From: Pampus argenteus
Lineage: Eukaryota; Chordata; Actinopteri; Scombriformes; Stromateidae
Length of the DNA: 64,000 bases
Direction: 5' to 3'
Assembly: GCA_036937835.1 (NCBI GenBank)
Contig: CM072863.1
Span: forward strand, 17,978,501-18,042,500
Positions within the stretch are counted from its first letter, which is position 1, and each line of letters starts with the position of its first letter. Positions 30,919 through 44,166 of the stretch are shown here, one piece after another. The notes beneath the pieces were generated by a model. The model had not been told where the DNA came from and made no database searches. It saw only the letters and a program-made list of their open reading frames with translations. Both the position numbers and the translations under genes were made by a program.

Positions 30919-32982
30919 ACTGATGCAACGGGTTCTGTCCTCAAGCTGACTCGAGCAGACAAGTTATAGATGCGTAAACAAGGCTGAGAGGTAAAAAAAA
31001 AAAAAAGTCAAATGAAAAAAGTGCAGTGTTATTTTTGGATGTGTATGTTCAGGATTTCGAGATGCTTTCACTCAAGAGAGGGAAAGTTTCTCAATTTTGA
31101 TGTTGCTTTTCGCACAGGAGCCGCAGTACGCTTTATAACAAGCCTGTTGTGTTCACCCCTGCTGTCATGTTATGAACATCCATGCTACTGTCATGTAGTG
31201 GCTGGTCTTTGTCCTAACACTGTATCTGTCTCATGCTCGGCTGTGCATGGAAATCTGCTTTCACAGGGGAGGAAGGTGTTGGTGGAGGAATGTGGCTGTT
31301 CAGAGGAGCATTTCGTTGCAATCTAAGTTTTTGTTATCGTGGTTGCAATGACAGCACTCAGTAGGATATAGTGTATGTACACTGCATAAGACTCTCCTGA
31401 CGGATGGTTTTATTAAGCAGAAAAATATCTGCAGTTGTCACACTAATCAATCAGCAGCTGTTTGAAAGAAATCCACAGACACAAAGTCTCATAAAGCTTA
31501 GAGTCGTTTTTTAATTATATTGTGAGTTTTTTCACTTTTGTTAAACCCATCCAGATTCTTGTTTTATCCCAGTGCTCACTAGCAACTATCTTTTGTAAAC
31601 CTCTTAAAATCCTTTAAGAACTTGTTTGTTTTTTTAAAGTTTTGCTTTAACAGCTGGTTATTTAATCTAAGTTCCCTCACATAAAACACATTAAGTGACG
31701 TTTTGGAGTTACACCTATGAACAGTAGGTGGAGCATTCATCTCATTAACCCCTTTCAAACAGCAACAGGTGGCCAGAAACACAACTCTTAATGAGTAGTG
31801 CTAGTGCTGCAAGTTTCATCTCCGATATCAACTTTATTTGCTGTTTACAGCATCTTGTTCTTGGAAAACACACAGGTTGTAAATGATAAAATCAATATTT
31901 TATCTGGCTCACTGTTGTGGCTTATTTGGACCCTTGAATAGAATGCTGTTGTTAATGTTATTGGTAACATCTGCAAAAAGGCCTATCAATACATGTTGAG
32001 CAGAGTAATTGAAATCTGATACAGGTGCTGCTGCTCTGGGGGAAAGTATACCTTTTGTGTTTGTGTCCATGCTCCACGATCATAGGACTACGCAGGAAAA
32101 AAAAAACAACCTAAAAAGTTGTAAAATGAATTTGACTGTCAAATGGAAAACCCGGATATTTGCTCTCACACTCAGTAGCAGCATCATTAAGGTAAGTGCA
32201 TGGTTTTGACAGCACTTGTGGCTTCACCTAATAGTTCCAAGATGGTTCTCTAAGGGGAAGGTTGCGAGGTTATGTCCCCACAATGACCGCTGTAACAGTG
32301 AACTTTTGCCTGCCTCACAGGAGTTGCTTCTGGCCTCCCTCCTCTTCTGAAATATGTGCATGTACGCGTGTCTAATTGGTAAAGAAGTAAATCCCCCTTT
32401 TGCGCTGTGTGTGGTGTGAAGATTCAAGTTTTGTTTTTTTTTTGTTTTTTTTTTTCCTCATCAGCTCTCACAACTAAATCCCTCAACCTGTTTCAGGCAT
32501 ATGGTACCCCTTAACAAAGGCATATTGTACACCTCATAGTAAGAATAATGCAGTTTTAAGAGTGACTAATCCGCTCTTCGAAAACAAACGGCCCTCTGAA
32601 AGACAGCCTCTGACAGAGACGATGAAATGGTTGTACTGTCATGGCTTTGCCTGTCGCACTGTTGAATGATTCTTTGCAAACTTTGTAGGAGGCCGTTTGG
32701 TCACAGTTACCCCAGGAAGAAGGTTCTATCCAGACCTAATAAATATTATTTTATTAAAAAAAAAATCTGAAGTATTTTACAAACTGAAACAAAATGAAAA
32801 ACCTCAATTTTCCACCCGTGTAGAAACTGATTGCAATGACCTTGTTCAGTCTGTAAAAGGACTGTTTTTTTTTATTGTTGTTGTCACCCTTAGACGATGA
32901 GAATCAGAAGACACTACTGTGACCTTGTCTTATAAGCTGTGTCATTTTGATGAATGGTGCACTGAGCTGGAGGCCCCAGTCT

Positions 32983-33242
32983 TTAATACTCTCTTCCTCT
33001 TCCTTCCTCTTCATTCTTGCCACAGCGTAGCGTGGCAATCTGCTTGTTCGCGTAGGTGTAAATAAGAAGATTGTAGAGGGCCGAGCTCTTTGCAAAGAAG
33101 AAAGGCATGTGTTCGTGGTCGCGAAGCAAGAGCCGACTTCAGCAGATTGGAGCTGAGCAGCATTCGGTGCTACTTGTGCTACAGCTGTGACGTAGAGGGT
33201 GAGGAAGTTAACGGGGAAACCAGCTACAATGAGGAGGTTCAT
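32983..33242 (-). pseudogene. Rod-opsin-like pseudogene fragment (TM1 and TM7 pieces)
   Basis: On the minus strand, 33242-33186 reads NLLIVAGFPVNFLTLYVT, which closely resembles rhodopsin TM1 (LLI..GFPINFLTLYVT). Downstream, in another frame, 33108-32983 reads MPFFFAKSSALYNLLIY then ANKQIATLRCGKNEEEG, which resembles TM7 with the retinal-binding Lys (FFAKSSA) and the start of the tail (NKQ...TTLCCGKN.EEEE). Only about 77 bases separate them where roughly 220 residues are expected, the frame is shifted, and the NPxxY proline is Leu, so this is a non-functional relic. Teleost rod opsin is itself intronless, so retrocopy or segmental duplication are both possible. Confidence 0.68.
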
Positions 33243-35576
33243 TTAAGTAGTACTGTTAAGGGATTTTCTCCAAATCACTAAGGTTTTAAGAAGGGCCATG
33301 AAAGTCGCTTCTTTCCTTGCTGTCCATAGCTGCTGAATGTGCCGGTGTTTAACCTAACGAGACTCTTCTTGCTCTTCTTTTCTTATGGCCAAGTTAACCC
33401 TACTGTTACTTTATAAAGGATAACAAGAGATTACATATTACACATTTTCTGCTTACATCTTGTGAGCAGAAAATGAAATTAGGACATAGAAACAATCCAT
33501 TACCTGTGTCAAGTAGCCCCCCTGTACCATTACTGTCCTGTTCAATTAGTTCCTACTGCATGTAATGAAGAGCATAATCAGTGATGACTGTAATTTGTGT
33601 GTGTGTGTGTTTATGTGATCCGCACTGTGTGTCAGTATTGTCAAACTCAGAGAGGAAATCAGTCATGTGTTCAGTGCAGGTCTACACACAAACATGATTT
33701 ACATGAAAGCTCTGCCTTCCTTTCAGCATTGTTTCTTTATTTAGATTTGACAATGTCGGGTTAAATATCGATGCTCTAAAGTTGCATCAAATGAGTCAAG
33801 GAGGGTGGGGTTGATATTGAGATTTTTTTTTTTTTTTTTAAATAGACGAGGAACCAGGAAGAAGAAGAAAAGAGACATTATATAATATATTCGTATGTTG
33901 ATCCATACCTATACCTGATTATTACTATTACTACACCACATGCTATAAAGTAACAGTTTGTAATATGTACATTTCTCACTACAAATGAAGAGCCAAATAA
34001 AACTTAGTATTAGTTCTGAGTGTTACATAAATCCATAGAAGTAGGTTGCATAAAAGCACCCACAGTTCAAATGATGTGAATTGAATTGACAAGCTTCTTC
34101 TTAAAAGGCCTTTTATGTGAGGCTACATCTCAAGGCTGAATTATTTCATGCATGCAATAAATGAAACATCTGTATTCCATCAGTAGTCGCACAAAACCAC
34201 ACAGGTATCAGACACATTCTTTGTAAAAAAAATTCAATATCACTATATCTATAAATACATTCCTCTGTGACCTCCATACATAAAAAATAGCTCCTGACAC
34301 ATTTCTGCATGCACCACCTGCTTCATAAATATGTATCTTGACAAAGCAGATGCAAGCAGCGTTATATAATTGCCACCCAGCATGTTAATGGTTGAACTGC
34401 AAAATAGATCTGTGAGCAAAAATCATTCTGGTCTGATATGAATTAAGAGCTGTCATATGATGAATTAAATTGTGGTAGTACAAAGTGATGAGATGCCATC
34501 ACTTTAATTTACAGGTTGATACTGATGCTTCTGTGGCTGCTCCCATGGCCAAACGAGTAGCTCTGATTGGCTGATGCAGAGGATCTGTGTGATGAGGGTT
34601 TGTGATGAGTGCTGGTTCTCTGCTTGATCCTGAACTCTCCAAACAGAGACATGTTTTCTTTAGTATGTGTTGTTATAAATACGGTAATATAGGAGGCTTT
34701 AACACTGATGGTTATAACAAGGAGGCTGAGTTTTCTAGCAATCAGAGCTGCAGATTAGTATTTTATTAGTAGTTATACTGATATGACTTGGGTTTTTTTA
34801 ATCTTCACTACCACCACATGGCCAGTGAAATGTTGCCATGGTATCCATTATATAAGAGAGCACCATGAGGGCAACACAAAGTAATATCCTTCACACTTCT
34901 TAATAATTTCCAGCCTTTGCAAGTTGTGTCCTTCAATTTAAGAGGCAACAGTATTTTTGCGTTTTGTGTTTGAGTCTCTGTTTTCTTGACATAGTGAACG
35001 TTGAATCCACACCAATAATGATTCAGATTCTTCCAGAACAAGAAACTATCGAATTGTCCTGTGAAGACAGAATGTAAACTATAAAGGCAAAACGGGAATC
35101 AATTGATGTCAAACTCTCAAGCTCACATTTTATCTGATGATTATTTTAGCCCTGTTTATGTATAGTAGTTTCTGGTTATCTTAATGAGTTTTATAGCTTT
35201 GGAAGTCCATGATAAAACTGACTCTTTCTTGATATTAGATGTCTAAGTAAGTGGTGTTTTTTTTTTGGTTGTGCTCCACAGTGTCATCTTGTGGCTGGTT
35301 TAAGCCATCACACTCTCCCTCCTCCCTGAGATCATTGTGCACAGAGTGGCAGTCTGAAGCTGATTAAACAGACCATTTCCGTGTCAGACATACTGTCACC
35401 TCCCGAGCTATAACTCACAAGCTCGAGTGATGCTCTGGAATGAGAGCCATCTGCGTTTTCAGCCTCTGTTGACCATTACAAAGCGGTGGGTTTCTTTGCC
35501 GGCGTGTCGCACATTCAACACCTGAGGCCAAGGACTCTGTCGGTGAGAGATGGATCAATATGTCACCGATGGAATT

Positions 35577-35603
35577 TGTGTGTGTGTGTGTGTGTGTGTG
35601 TGT
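35577..35603. repeat. GT microsatellite
   Basis: About 13 GT units in intergenic DNA. Confidence 0.95.
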
Positions 35604-35655
35604 CTTTGTCATAGTCAGATGGAGACCCTTTTTAGGCTACATGAACACACATGAA

Positions 35656-35658
<3 letters not shown>

Positions 35659-35688
<30 letters not shown>
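35659..35688. repeat. TA microsatellite
   Basis: Fifteen TA units in intergenic DNA, 56 bases after a GT array. Confidence 0.95.
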
Positions 35689-35690
<2 letters not shown>

Positions 35691-36502
35691 GAAGCATAAA
35701 ATGTTAGTGACTTTTCTCACTCTACTGAAGATGAGTGGATAACTCTTATCAGTGGAGTTGAGCACACTTAGTTTCTTTTGTGCACTCACGCACATACACA
35801 CCTACCGCCAAAGGTTTTATAAGGCCTGTGAGACCGACAGATGATTTAGTGAGTGAATTAAAAACGTCTTGCAGCAAAGACACAGAAAAAAGATGGGAGG
35901 CCCAGCTTGGGCTTATTCAGTGTTTACTACATGGAAAAAAAAAGAGTGATTCACATTCCTCTATACTGTGTACACTGTATGCCTGTCTGACAAAAACACA
36001 CAAACAACACATGGGTTTGCTTTCAAGTTGAGTTATTGTCTGACCACCGCATGGTGCGTTTGTCATGGCCCTTTATTCATCATTACATCAAAGTACCAAT
36101 TATTCTATAGCATGGTGGAGTTAAAGACCATCTGCAGGGGCTAGACACAGAGTCATCAGCAAACCAAGTGCAGAAATATGCTGAGACAACACAAGTTAAA
36201 TGTTTTCTCATGGCCCGTTTTTGTCTCTTTTTCTTGCAGCTTCTCTGTAATAACCACACTGTAGCGGCTGCACGAGCTATAGTTAACAACAAAGATTTAT
36301 GTTGAGGTCAGCTTCTATTGAAGAGCATCACACAACTCAATGAGGTTATGTTGCCGTGTGCACGCCACAGAGTCAAGAAAACATAAGGCCTTTGTTGAAA
36401 TTAGCTGATTTAATTCAGTCCCTAATGTGTGGCTTTGGCATATATAACTGAGCCCCGACATTATCTAATGTACACAAACTGAATTGCTCTTTCAGGGTTG
36501 GG

Positions 36503-36530
36503 CACACACACACACACACACACACACACA
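36503..36530. repeat. CA microsatellite
   Basis: Fourteen CA units in intergenic DNA. Confidence 0.95.
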
Positions 36531-37139
36531 GTCTATCTCCACCACAGGGAGAAATAGCAAGGAGATCCACAGCATGCTAATAAGCCTGTAGTCAGCCAAG
36601 AAGAACACAAATCAGATATACATCTGCATGTTGACCTCACCAATGGCCTGTAGCAGAAGACAAATTAGAAATAATTAAAGGTACATTTGGAATAAACATT
36701 TCCACAAACAATAGCTTTTTGTGTGGCCCGATTATTGTCAGCATGCTTGAGCTGTGAAGAACTAGAGTCTGTAAGACCTTTCTTTTCTGCACAGTACTCA
36801 GTCCTATAGAGGCACTAAGCAGTCCTGAGACCCACTCCATGCTCTCTGTTTTTGGACTTCTTTGTTACAGTAGCACAAAGGTTGTCTGGCCACTTGAACA
36901 AAGACAGGCACACTTTGGGTTAACTGTGGAGGCTGCAAACCTCCTGCTAAGCGCAGTGAACTGCTGTGGAGTGACTGACTAGAGGAAACTGGCTTCTATG
37001 GAGTGGGCATGCAAAGGCGGTCATTACATCCAAATCACTTACTACCTGTCTGTATTACTGTGTTTAATGTACAACAAGCTGCTCCAAACAAATTAAGCAG
37101 GTCTCATCTTGCACCTTTTTTAGTCTTTATAGTTGTTAT

Positions 37140-37535
37140 ATGTTTTTTTTTTGTCCACTTGGGGGCAGCATAACAAGCTGCAAACCCAACATTAACATAT
37201 TATTTTCTTACAAAGTTGAGAATTTGAGAGAAGTTTCCACACCAGGTAGTTGCTAACTTTGTCTGTCTGTTTGTTGCTAAGCAGGTAGTGCACTTATATA
37301 GCCTGTTTAACTTTGAGTTGGTGAAGACCAAAAAGCAAAATGGAGTGTGAATATTGGACTTACAATCAAAAAATGAATGACGTTGTTCAGTATCTGCTGG
37401 TGTGTAAGAATGCAATTTTTTGTTAACACATTTGCAATATCTGCAGAGGCATAATATGTGAAATGTGAGTGTGACCTTTCGCTTGTTGTGGAGTTCTGCC
37501 ACCATGTGGCCAAATCATTAGTGCAGCTTTAAATA
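37140..37535. mobile_element. Probable non-autonomous teleost interspersed repeat
   Basis: The block from CCACTTGGGGGCAGCATAAC to CCACCATGTGGCCAAATCAT has the layout of a common fish dispersed repeat as I remember it: 'acaagctgcaaac', 'ttcttacaaagtt', 'gttgctaac', a middle segment around 'gaatattgg' and an end mentioning 'tgccaccatgtggcc'. No coding capacity and no clear terminal inverted repeat. The identification rests on recall and needs a repeat-library search. Confidence 0.35.
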
Positions 37536-38684
37536 ATTTGTGGTACGGAGTCGACATCTAACTTGTGCTTTTTTTCCCCCCCTGTACCATAGTACCTACA
37601 TGTGTGTATAATTACACTCCTTCTTTCATAGTATTTATGAACCAGAATAAATCATTTCAGTTTCAATTTCAAAGAGAGATGCAGGTTTGAGTCCTCGTGG
37701 GGGAATATATGAGTCAAGAAGCTTTAGAGGTAAGACGCTGCAGGTACCTGACATTCCTCATTAATCTTTCCTTCCCATTCGTGTCTCTTCAGCCACTGAG
37801 AACATCTTCAATCACTGTGATTTGTGAGACCGCTGTTGCAAACAACACGAATGACGAATATCCTTGAATACATGATATGCAGTATTTTATTCTCGGTGTC
37901 TGATAACTAAAAGGACAGAGACAATCAATGGCCAGCAGACCTCTTGCTTTTCCTACCTTTCTCACTGGGTAAAGAGAGAGGTGGAATTATCGTCGGTACT
38001 AAATAGACTGTCAGAGGTCCACAGGACGCATAAAAATACACGAGGCCCCAGCCAGGAGAGCACTGAATACGTCCACATTTACTGCTACTCATTGTTATGA
38101 GCCTGTTTTATCACCTGAGACTCCTGCAGAACGCTCTCTCCGGCCTGCCTATTACTAATCTTGCATGGGAAGTCCTTGTGGTGTTGTTGTACAGGTATAG
38201 TAATAGAGCAACAGGGACACAGTAAAACGGCAATGTTAATTTCATATCATAGGCCAAGTAAAGCCTGTTTTTGTGACGCATGTGAAGAGGAAGACTGACT
38301 AGTATTAAAAGGGTGGACGATAACTGGAAAAGAAGCGGGGGGGGGTCGCTTTGACCATAAATCCTGACTGATCTCGCTCAGTTGGGAAATATTAGAAAAT
38401 ACATGAACAAAGATAGGAAGAACAAACAGAAGTGTTTCCTGTTTGAGTTTACGACTTTGTAAGGTGAGCAACAAGTTCTGATTCATGGGATGTTGTTTTC
38501 TTGAGCAAAAAAACGTATTAAGTGATGACGTACACCTGTGCTGGGGCAGGAGTGCTGAGTGGGCGTCAATGTGTGTCAAGTGTTGATGAGCCAGGTTGGT
38601 GTGTGTGTGTATGAATCTGTGTTCCTTCCATGAATTCTTCGCCGATCCGTATTACATCCGCTGAGGGTGAGTGTGAGTAAGCAC

Positions 38685-38710
38685 GTGTGTGTGTGTGTGT
38701 GTGTGTGTGT
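38685..38710. repeat. GT microsatellite
   Basis: Thirteen GT units in intergenic DNA. Confidence 0.95.
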
Positions 38711-39667
38711 CCAGGATGTGACGTCTTGCAGTGAAAGGATGAATGAGGATTGTGAAAGGGTGTGTGTGAGATGCTTCAGGAGGGGAAAGGTGACCCCCAC
38801 CCAACTCCACCCTGTGCTAGACAATGCAGGGGTGTTAGCAGGCTGTCTCATACCTGGAGCAGCCGGATGGGTTGTGTAAAACACCTCATAGCTGGGACGT
38901 GGACTTCCCCATGCCTCCCTGAAGGAGCTACAGAGCAGTACCAGGTTGGGGGCGTAAACAAAGCAGAGTAAGGGGAAATTTCAAACCATTGAACCCAAAA
39001 ATAAAAAAAATACTGCATGCTCTAATGAAAAATATATCATTAATTCTCTTTTAACAGTATTTTTATGTTAAAGGTTGTCTCAGTTTTTATGATGTTACAA
39101 AAGAACCGAGCTGGGTGGTGCCTTGGTGAGCCTCAGTGGCATGACTGACTGGCAGTCTAGAGGAAGTGAGAACTTCCTGGACAGTATGTAGTAAGCGAGA
39201 GAGAGTCACACAGCAAGACCAAGGACACAAACCACGCCAGTTCTGTGGGAAAAATGCACTGAGCATGCTCTGTGACCCCTGTTGACCGGTATCCTCCAGA
39301 AAGGGACCCCAGAGGACGCTCCACTGCGTCGCCTGCTGTGCAGAAAAAAATAGAAAGTCGCAGAGTCTCTCTTGTTTTTCTCTCACAGTACTCTCATGTC
39401 ACAGACATGATCCTTTCTCCGAAATATATTGCGTTCAATATCAATATATATGTGATTTTGTGCGCATTACTATACAGATGACTACTGTCTGCATCATTAT
39501 TTTGTAATCACTGTGCATTGCTCTTATCCGTCCAATCCTCTCTGTGTCAGAGTGTACAGAACATACAGGCAGTTCTGTATAACGTGGGCCATAAACTTCC
39601 GGTTTTCCAGCGACACTTCCCAGACTTGCAGGGCTCACAGAGTAAATCCCCCAAAGTGTGCGCGTAA

Positions 39668-39700
39668 GCCTGCGTCTGCCTGCGTCTGCCTGCGTCTGCC
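39668..39700. repeat. Three tandem copies of a 10-base unit
   Basis: TGCGTCTGCC repeated three times without change, in a locally GC-rich patch (39,590-39,740). Confidence 0.9.
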
Positions 39701-40258
39701 CAGATTCTCCCACCAGTACTTCACCCTGCTGACGTAACAGGCCTGCGAACACTCTCTGACTCTTGAGTGCTGTGACGTCTGCTGAATTCAGGAGTTTACA
39801 ACTGTGCTCTGGTTATCGCTGCTGTTACAGCGTCCAGGGACAAAATGGGCACACGAACAGCATCAGTGTGATATCACTGTATTAACAATGGCTGAGTCGT
39901 GTTATTGTTGGAGCTCCTGCTTTACGGATTTATGGATCTTTTTTATAATATTTTCTATCAGGGGTTTAACTCACACCCTGAGTTAGATTTGTGGCCAATC
40001 AGTTGACTTTGTCATAATCTTGTAATTTTTTGAGGATTCTATTATTTATTTTTAAATAATAATGTGAAAGAAGTATGAAGGGAGCAGCTAAGGAGATATA
40101 AATTGATGACAACCCCCCCTCAACCTGTAACCCTACAACATGGACTAAACTGGGAATTTTGAATGCAAAACTGCACACGCAGTGCATCCTTTCTTATACA
40201 CACACGCCCTGGCACACACATTCATGTTCCCTTTGTGTTTTTGGGTAAGTCACCTCTG

Positions 40259-40280
40259 CCCCCCCCCCCCCCCCCCCCCC
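40259..40280. repeat. C22 homopolymer
   Basis: Twenty-two consecutive C followed by TCCCC. The minus strand is a G-run able to form G-quadruplex structures. Confidence 0.9.
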
Positions 40281-40563
40281 TCCCCTCGGCTGACCCTCTG
40301 ACTGACCTCTGTCTGGCAGTAATGATGTCAGACACGGAGGTCACCAGGGGTTATCATGACCTGCTATCAGAGCAGTTTGGGCCTTGAGTGCTTGGACGCT
40401 CCCACCAGACTGACAGTAGTCAAATAAGCCGCTCCACGCTGACTCAGCATCCGCCTTCACACCCACACACCCACACGCACCCCCACACACACACTCAGGA
40501 TGAAGTCGCCCTTGAGCACTAACAGAGCCCCAGATTCTCTGTCTGTAAACTTAACCCCAGATG

Positions 40564-40590
40564 GTGTGTGTGTGTGTGTGTGTGTGTGTG
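40564..40590. repeat. GT microsatellite
   Basis: About 13 GT units, 280 bases after the C22 tract. Confidence 0.95.
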
Positions 40591-43500
40591 GTGACTCTGT
40601 AGGCAGCTTTTCTGGTTTCAGGTTTTTTCATATGACCTTTGACCTCTGTATTGACAATGAGAAGCCCTTTTAGATGTTTAGATGTAGGAGTTAATGCTGT
40701 TTGTCAGGAGCTCTCAGATGTTACAGTAAACTAGTAGAAAGTTTATGGGGATGATTGTAGGGTGGTTTAAGCTTCTCAGGGTCATCAGGTTTGGTTGAGT
40801 GGGGTCTTCAGGATGGCATTATTCAGTGATTAAGTGACGAAAAAACATCCTGAATCCTGAGAGTTGTTTCGAGTGATTTGAACTGTATTATGACTTATTT
40901 TGGTGAGATTCATTGCCATCGTGATTTGGTGTGTCTGAGATGAACAAGCAAGGATTATGCCCATATGGGTATGACAAGAATGAATGAATTCATATATTAA
41001 TGCATGAATAACGCATTAGCATTATAAGGAGCATCTAAGGCTCAGTTGTCATGGAGCTGGACCGGCCATCATACTTGACCTAAATATAGGAACTGACCAC
41101 CAACGTCTCTCCAAAAATATCCTCAATGTAATCCCAAGCTGACTTCTGAAAATAAAATGTCAGTCATCACTGTCAGTCCATCAACAGCAGCATAAAAAAC
41201 TCCAGCTATCTTGCTAACTGGAATAACTTTCTCAGTATTATAAGAGGATGATCTCTGAGGGGTCTATAGTCATTAGAAATGCTCTCTTTTTTTCCTCCTC
41301 TTTGTACTCAGCTCTGGTTCTCACATTTCAGTTTCAGTCGAGGTCATAAGAATTTTGTCTCTTCAGGATTGTTTCCACAAGGCACCAACCGCAAACCCAA
41401 TAAATGTATTTAAAAAAAACAGCAACACACTTCTAGGTGACGGGTATGTAATTGTTTTAGATTGTTACCTGAAACGGTCAACTTTAGTAACCTCTACTTA
41501 ACTTGGCAAATGCAAGAAACAAACCTATTTACTGGAGGTACAAAGATGGTTTATGGTAACGACAGTATTAGATGCAAATCAAGGCTGAAAAGTTATGTTA
41601 CCAATCTTTATTAATCCAAGAAAACATCTTCACTTTCTATCTTAAAAAAATAAATAAATCACCTGGCCATTTTCCACCACCTCTATTTCTGTTTTGTGTT
41701 TTTTTGTTTTCTTTTATATTCTTGTCTGAGTATCACTCAGGCCCGGCAGGAAAGGTTGGGCAGAGAAAAGCAGAAGAAAAGAAAGGAGGAGAGAAGACAG
41801 AGTCCATCTCATCCTTTTCCTTTTATCCAGCTGTCAGGCTGTTAATTAGATAGGAGAGTGTTTTGATGAAGGCACATTCCCTGGATGTTCATGCTATCAG
41901 TTTTGTACAATGGGGCCAGGAGCACAAGTCATATGGGGTGAGTGGGAGGTTGTGTTAGTGTGTGTGCATGCAGAGGGATCTGAAAGCCTTGTGAGATTAA
42001 AGACAGAGACACAGAGAGGTGGGAGGAGATGGGAGAGGTAGAGACGTGATCGGAGTGAAAACTGCAGTGAAGATGCAGCAGTGTTATTATTTTCCTCTTG
42101 TGTTTCCTTTCTTTCTTTCTTTCTGATCTTCCGCCCGCTCTTCTACATTTCTCTGCATTACTGAAGCTGCATACTGCGTGATTACCTTCACCCACACTAC
42201 TTGACTTTTAAGCACACACATGCTCGTTTCTTTTGGCCCTTGTAAAGTGACACCTGCTCGTACTGTACGTTTGTCTTTGCTCTTTTTCTTCCGGCATATG
42301 GTGTTGAGCACTTGGCTTTCATTTTTAACCATAAGGTATGAAAAAGAAGGATGAAACGAGGACTGCACTGAGAACACTTTGAAGGTGTGATAGATCTGTC
42401 AATAAACCCGTTTGGAAATGTGTGTAGAATGAAAAGGTAGCTGGAGTGAAGGCAGTAAGATCCAGACTATTTCTCGGTAGAGTGCATTGACTTCCAGAGT
42501 TTTGTTGTTATAGCGTAAGATTGCATGAAGCTAGTGCCCCAGTAAAACCACGACATGTCCCTTTTACACTTTGGTTGTTATACAAGATATAATGTCTTAA
42601 TTAGCAAGATTTAGAGGAGCTGGCAGACAGAGTTTGTTTCCTTATTCAGGCAGAGCCTGTTGTGCAGACATATAGTGCACAAAGAAATACAATAAATCAG
42701 GCTTTAGTTAGCCTTCGGATAAACACACACACACGGTGCTTGTGAGTAGAATCAATTTATTTATCCTTTTAAGGTTATGGCTAGAGAAAAACCTGCTCAT
42801 TTAAACTGCTTCTGATCAGTCTCTCTCTGCAGCTCCCTCGGGACCCGACTTATCTAGACATCCCCTTCCTCTGATTAAGCCCATCTCATGCTCTCGCTGT
42901 AGGTGGCCTTGTCTTGTCACTCTAGTCAACCACAGTCAGTAGCACGCAGGCAGACCCAGTAAATCACAAATTCCCCATTACAGGTCAGGTTCCTGGTTTC
43001 TCATCATCCAGTCTGCCCGGCTTCCTTATCAGCCTACGGAGCTTTTCATCTGCGTCTCTGGTCCTCTGCCACACCACCAGGTTCTCGTTTAGCCTCCCAC
43101 CCTGGGAGCGAAGCTGTTTAGAGGAATGAGCTTTCATCTTTGTGGGTGGACATTTAGATCTGAATGGCAACAATGTCTCAGAGTGTAGGTTAGATATCCT
43201 AGTTAGTTATCAGATCATTTAACTGGAATATCTGGGATGACGGGTTTAAGTTTGGGTCTGTTTTTTCAGATTGTAACCCTGCTTTTTCCATCAGTAATTT
43301 TATAGGATTAAAAGATTTCAAATAACCTGACAAAACTTTCCACATATCTGTTTTGTGAGAACATGAACAAATAAGTGAGATTATTGTACTGGCTCTGCAT
43401 CCCAGAGAGTAAAGGTAGCGCATGGTGACTGGGACCTGCCAGCAGAGACAAAAGGCCTCAGCTTTGGCCCTCATCTACTCCCGGCTGAGGGACTCTGCAG

Positions 43501-44143
43501 GCACTAATTCTCCTCTGTCAACCCCTTCTCATTACACAACTTCCTGGGAAATCTCTGGTGTATTGGTGTACACCTCGGCTCAAAAATGGGACAATACCTT
43601 TTGTGGAATGTGAAATACCAACAATGCACTGTGGGAATATTACACAGGGGCTGAGAAAGGAGGAGGACTGTTCATTAGAAATAAGAAAACCTTTCTTTCA
43701 GGCTTTTTAGAAAAAGTTGTCACAATGCTCTGTGGAGTCAGAGCCATTTTTCAAGCAATGTTTGCTCAAAAAATCTTAATATATATAAAAAAAATCTTAA
43801 TTTGAAGAAATTCAGAGTGTGTAGTGTCTGTTGATACATTACATGTAGCTGTGTATTGTCACTTCTCTCCTCGTACTACAATCAGCTGTGTCTGCTCCGC
43901 AAGCCCTCAAAGAAAAACAGCTTATGTACAGCTGCCGGGTGACGCCTGTCATCGGGTTTTCTCTCACAGATTTGGGATAGCAGAAAAGAAATTATGGTTT
44001 TCCATCACTTAATAACACAAACAATCTCCCAAGTAGCAACTTTTCCTCACCTCTGAACCCAGACCGCTCATTTCACAGACTCAGCAGAACAGTTCCCGTT
44101 TGTTTGCGTCTGCAACCCCAAGCTGTGTCTGCGCTTCTGTTTC

Positions 44144-44166
44144 GTGTGTGTGTGTGTGTGTGTGTG
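44144..44166. repeat. GT microsatellite
   Basis: About 11 GT units in intergenic DNA. Confidence 0.93.

Larger units (their letters stand above)
29190..32900. other. Gene-poor interval after MAGI1
   Basis: AT-rich DNA without a recognisable gene. It holds ATT (29833-29852) and TA (30365-30381) microsatellites and a good RFX X-box at 30905-30918. Open frames here are short and unfamiliar. Confidence 0.7.
33300..37135. other. Gene-poor interval
   Basis: AT-rich DNA with GT (35577-35603), TA (35659-35688) and CA (36503-36530) microsatellites and an X-box-like GTTGCCATGGTATC at 34832-34845. No gene recognised. Confidence 0.7.
37540..40250. other. Gene-poor interval
   Basis: Mixed-composition DNA with a GT microsatellite (38685-38710) and a triple 10-base tandem (39668-39700). 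Several short open frames have no familiar content. Confidence 0.65.

Noticed and set aside
37681..37720. tRNA-like GGTTTGAGTCCT motif
   Set aside because: No A-box, acceptor stem or anticodon arm can be built around it.
38667..38971. Overlapping open frames beginning in a GT array
   Set aside because: The CVCVCV start is the translated microsatellite and the rest is unfamiliar.
39668..39700. Possible CRISPR-like array of short repeats
   Set aside because: Three directly abutting 10-base units without spacers in eukaryotic DNA; a simple tandem repeat.
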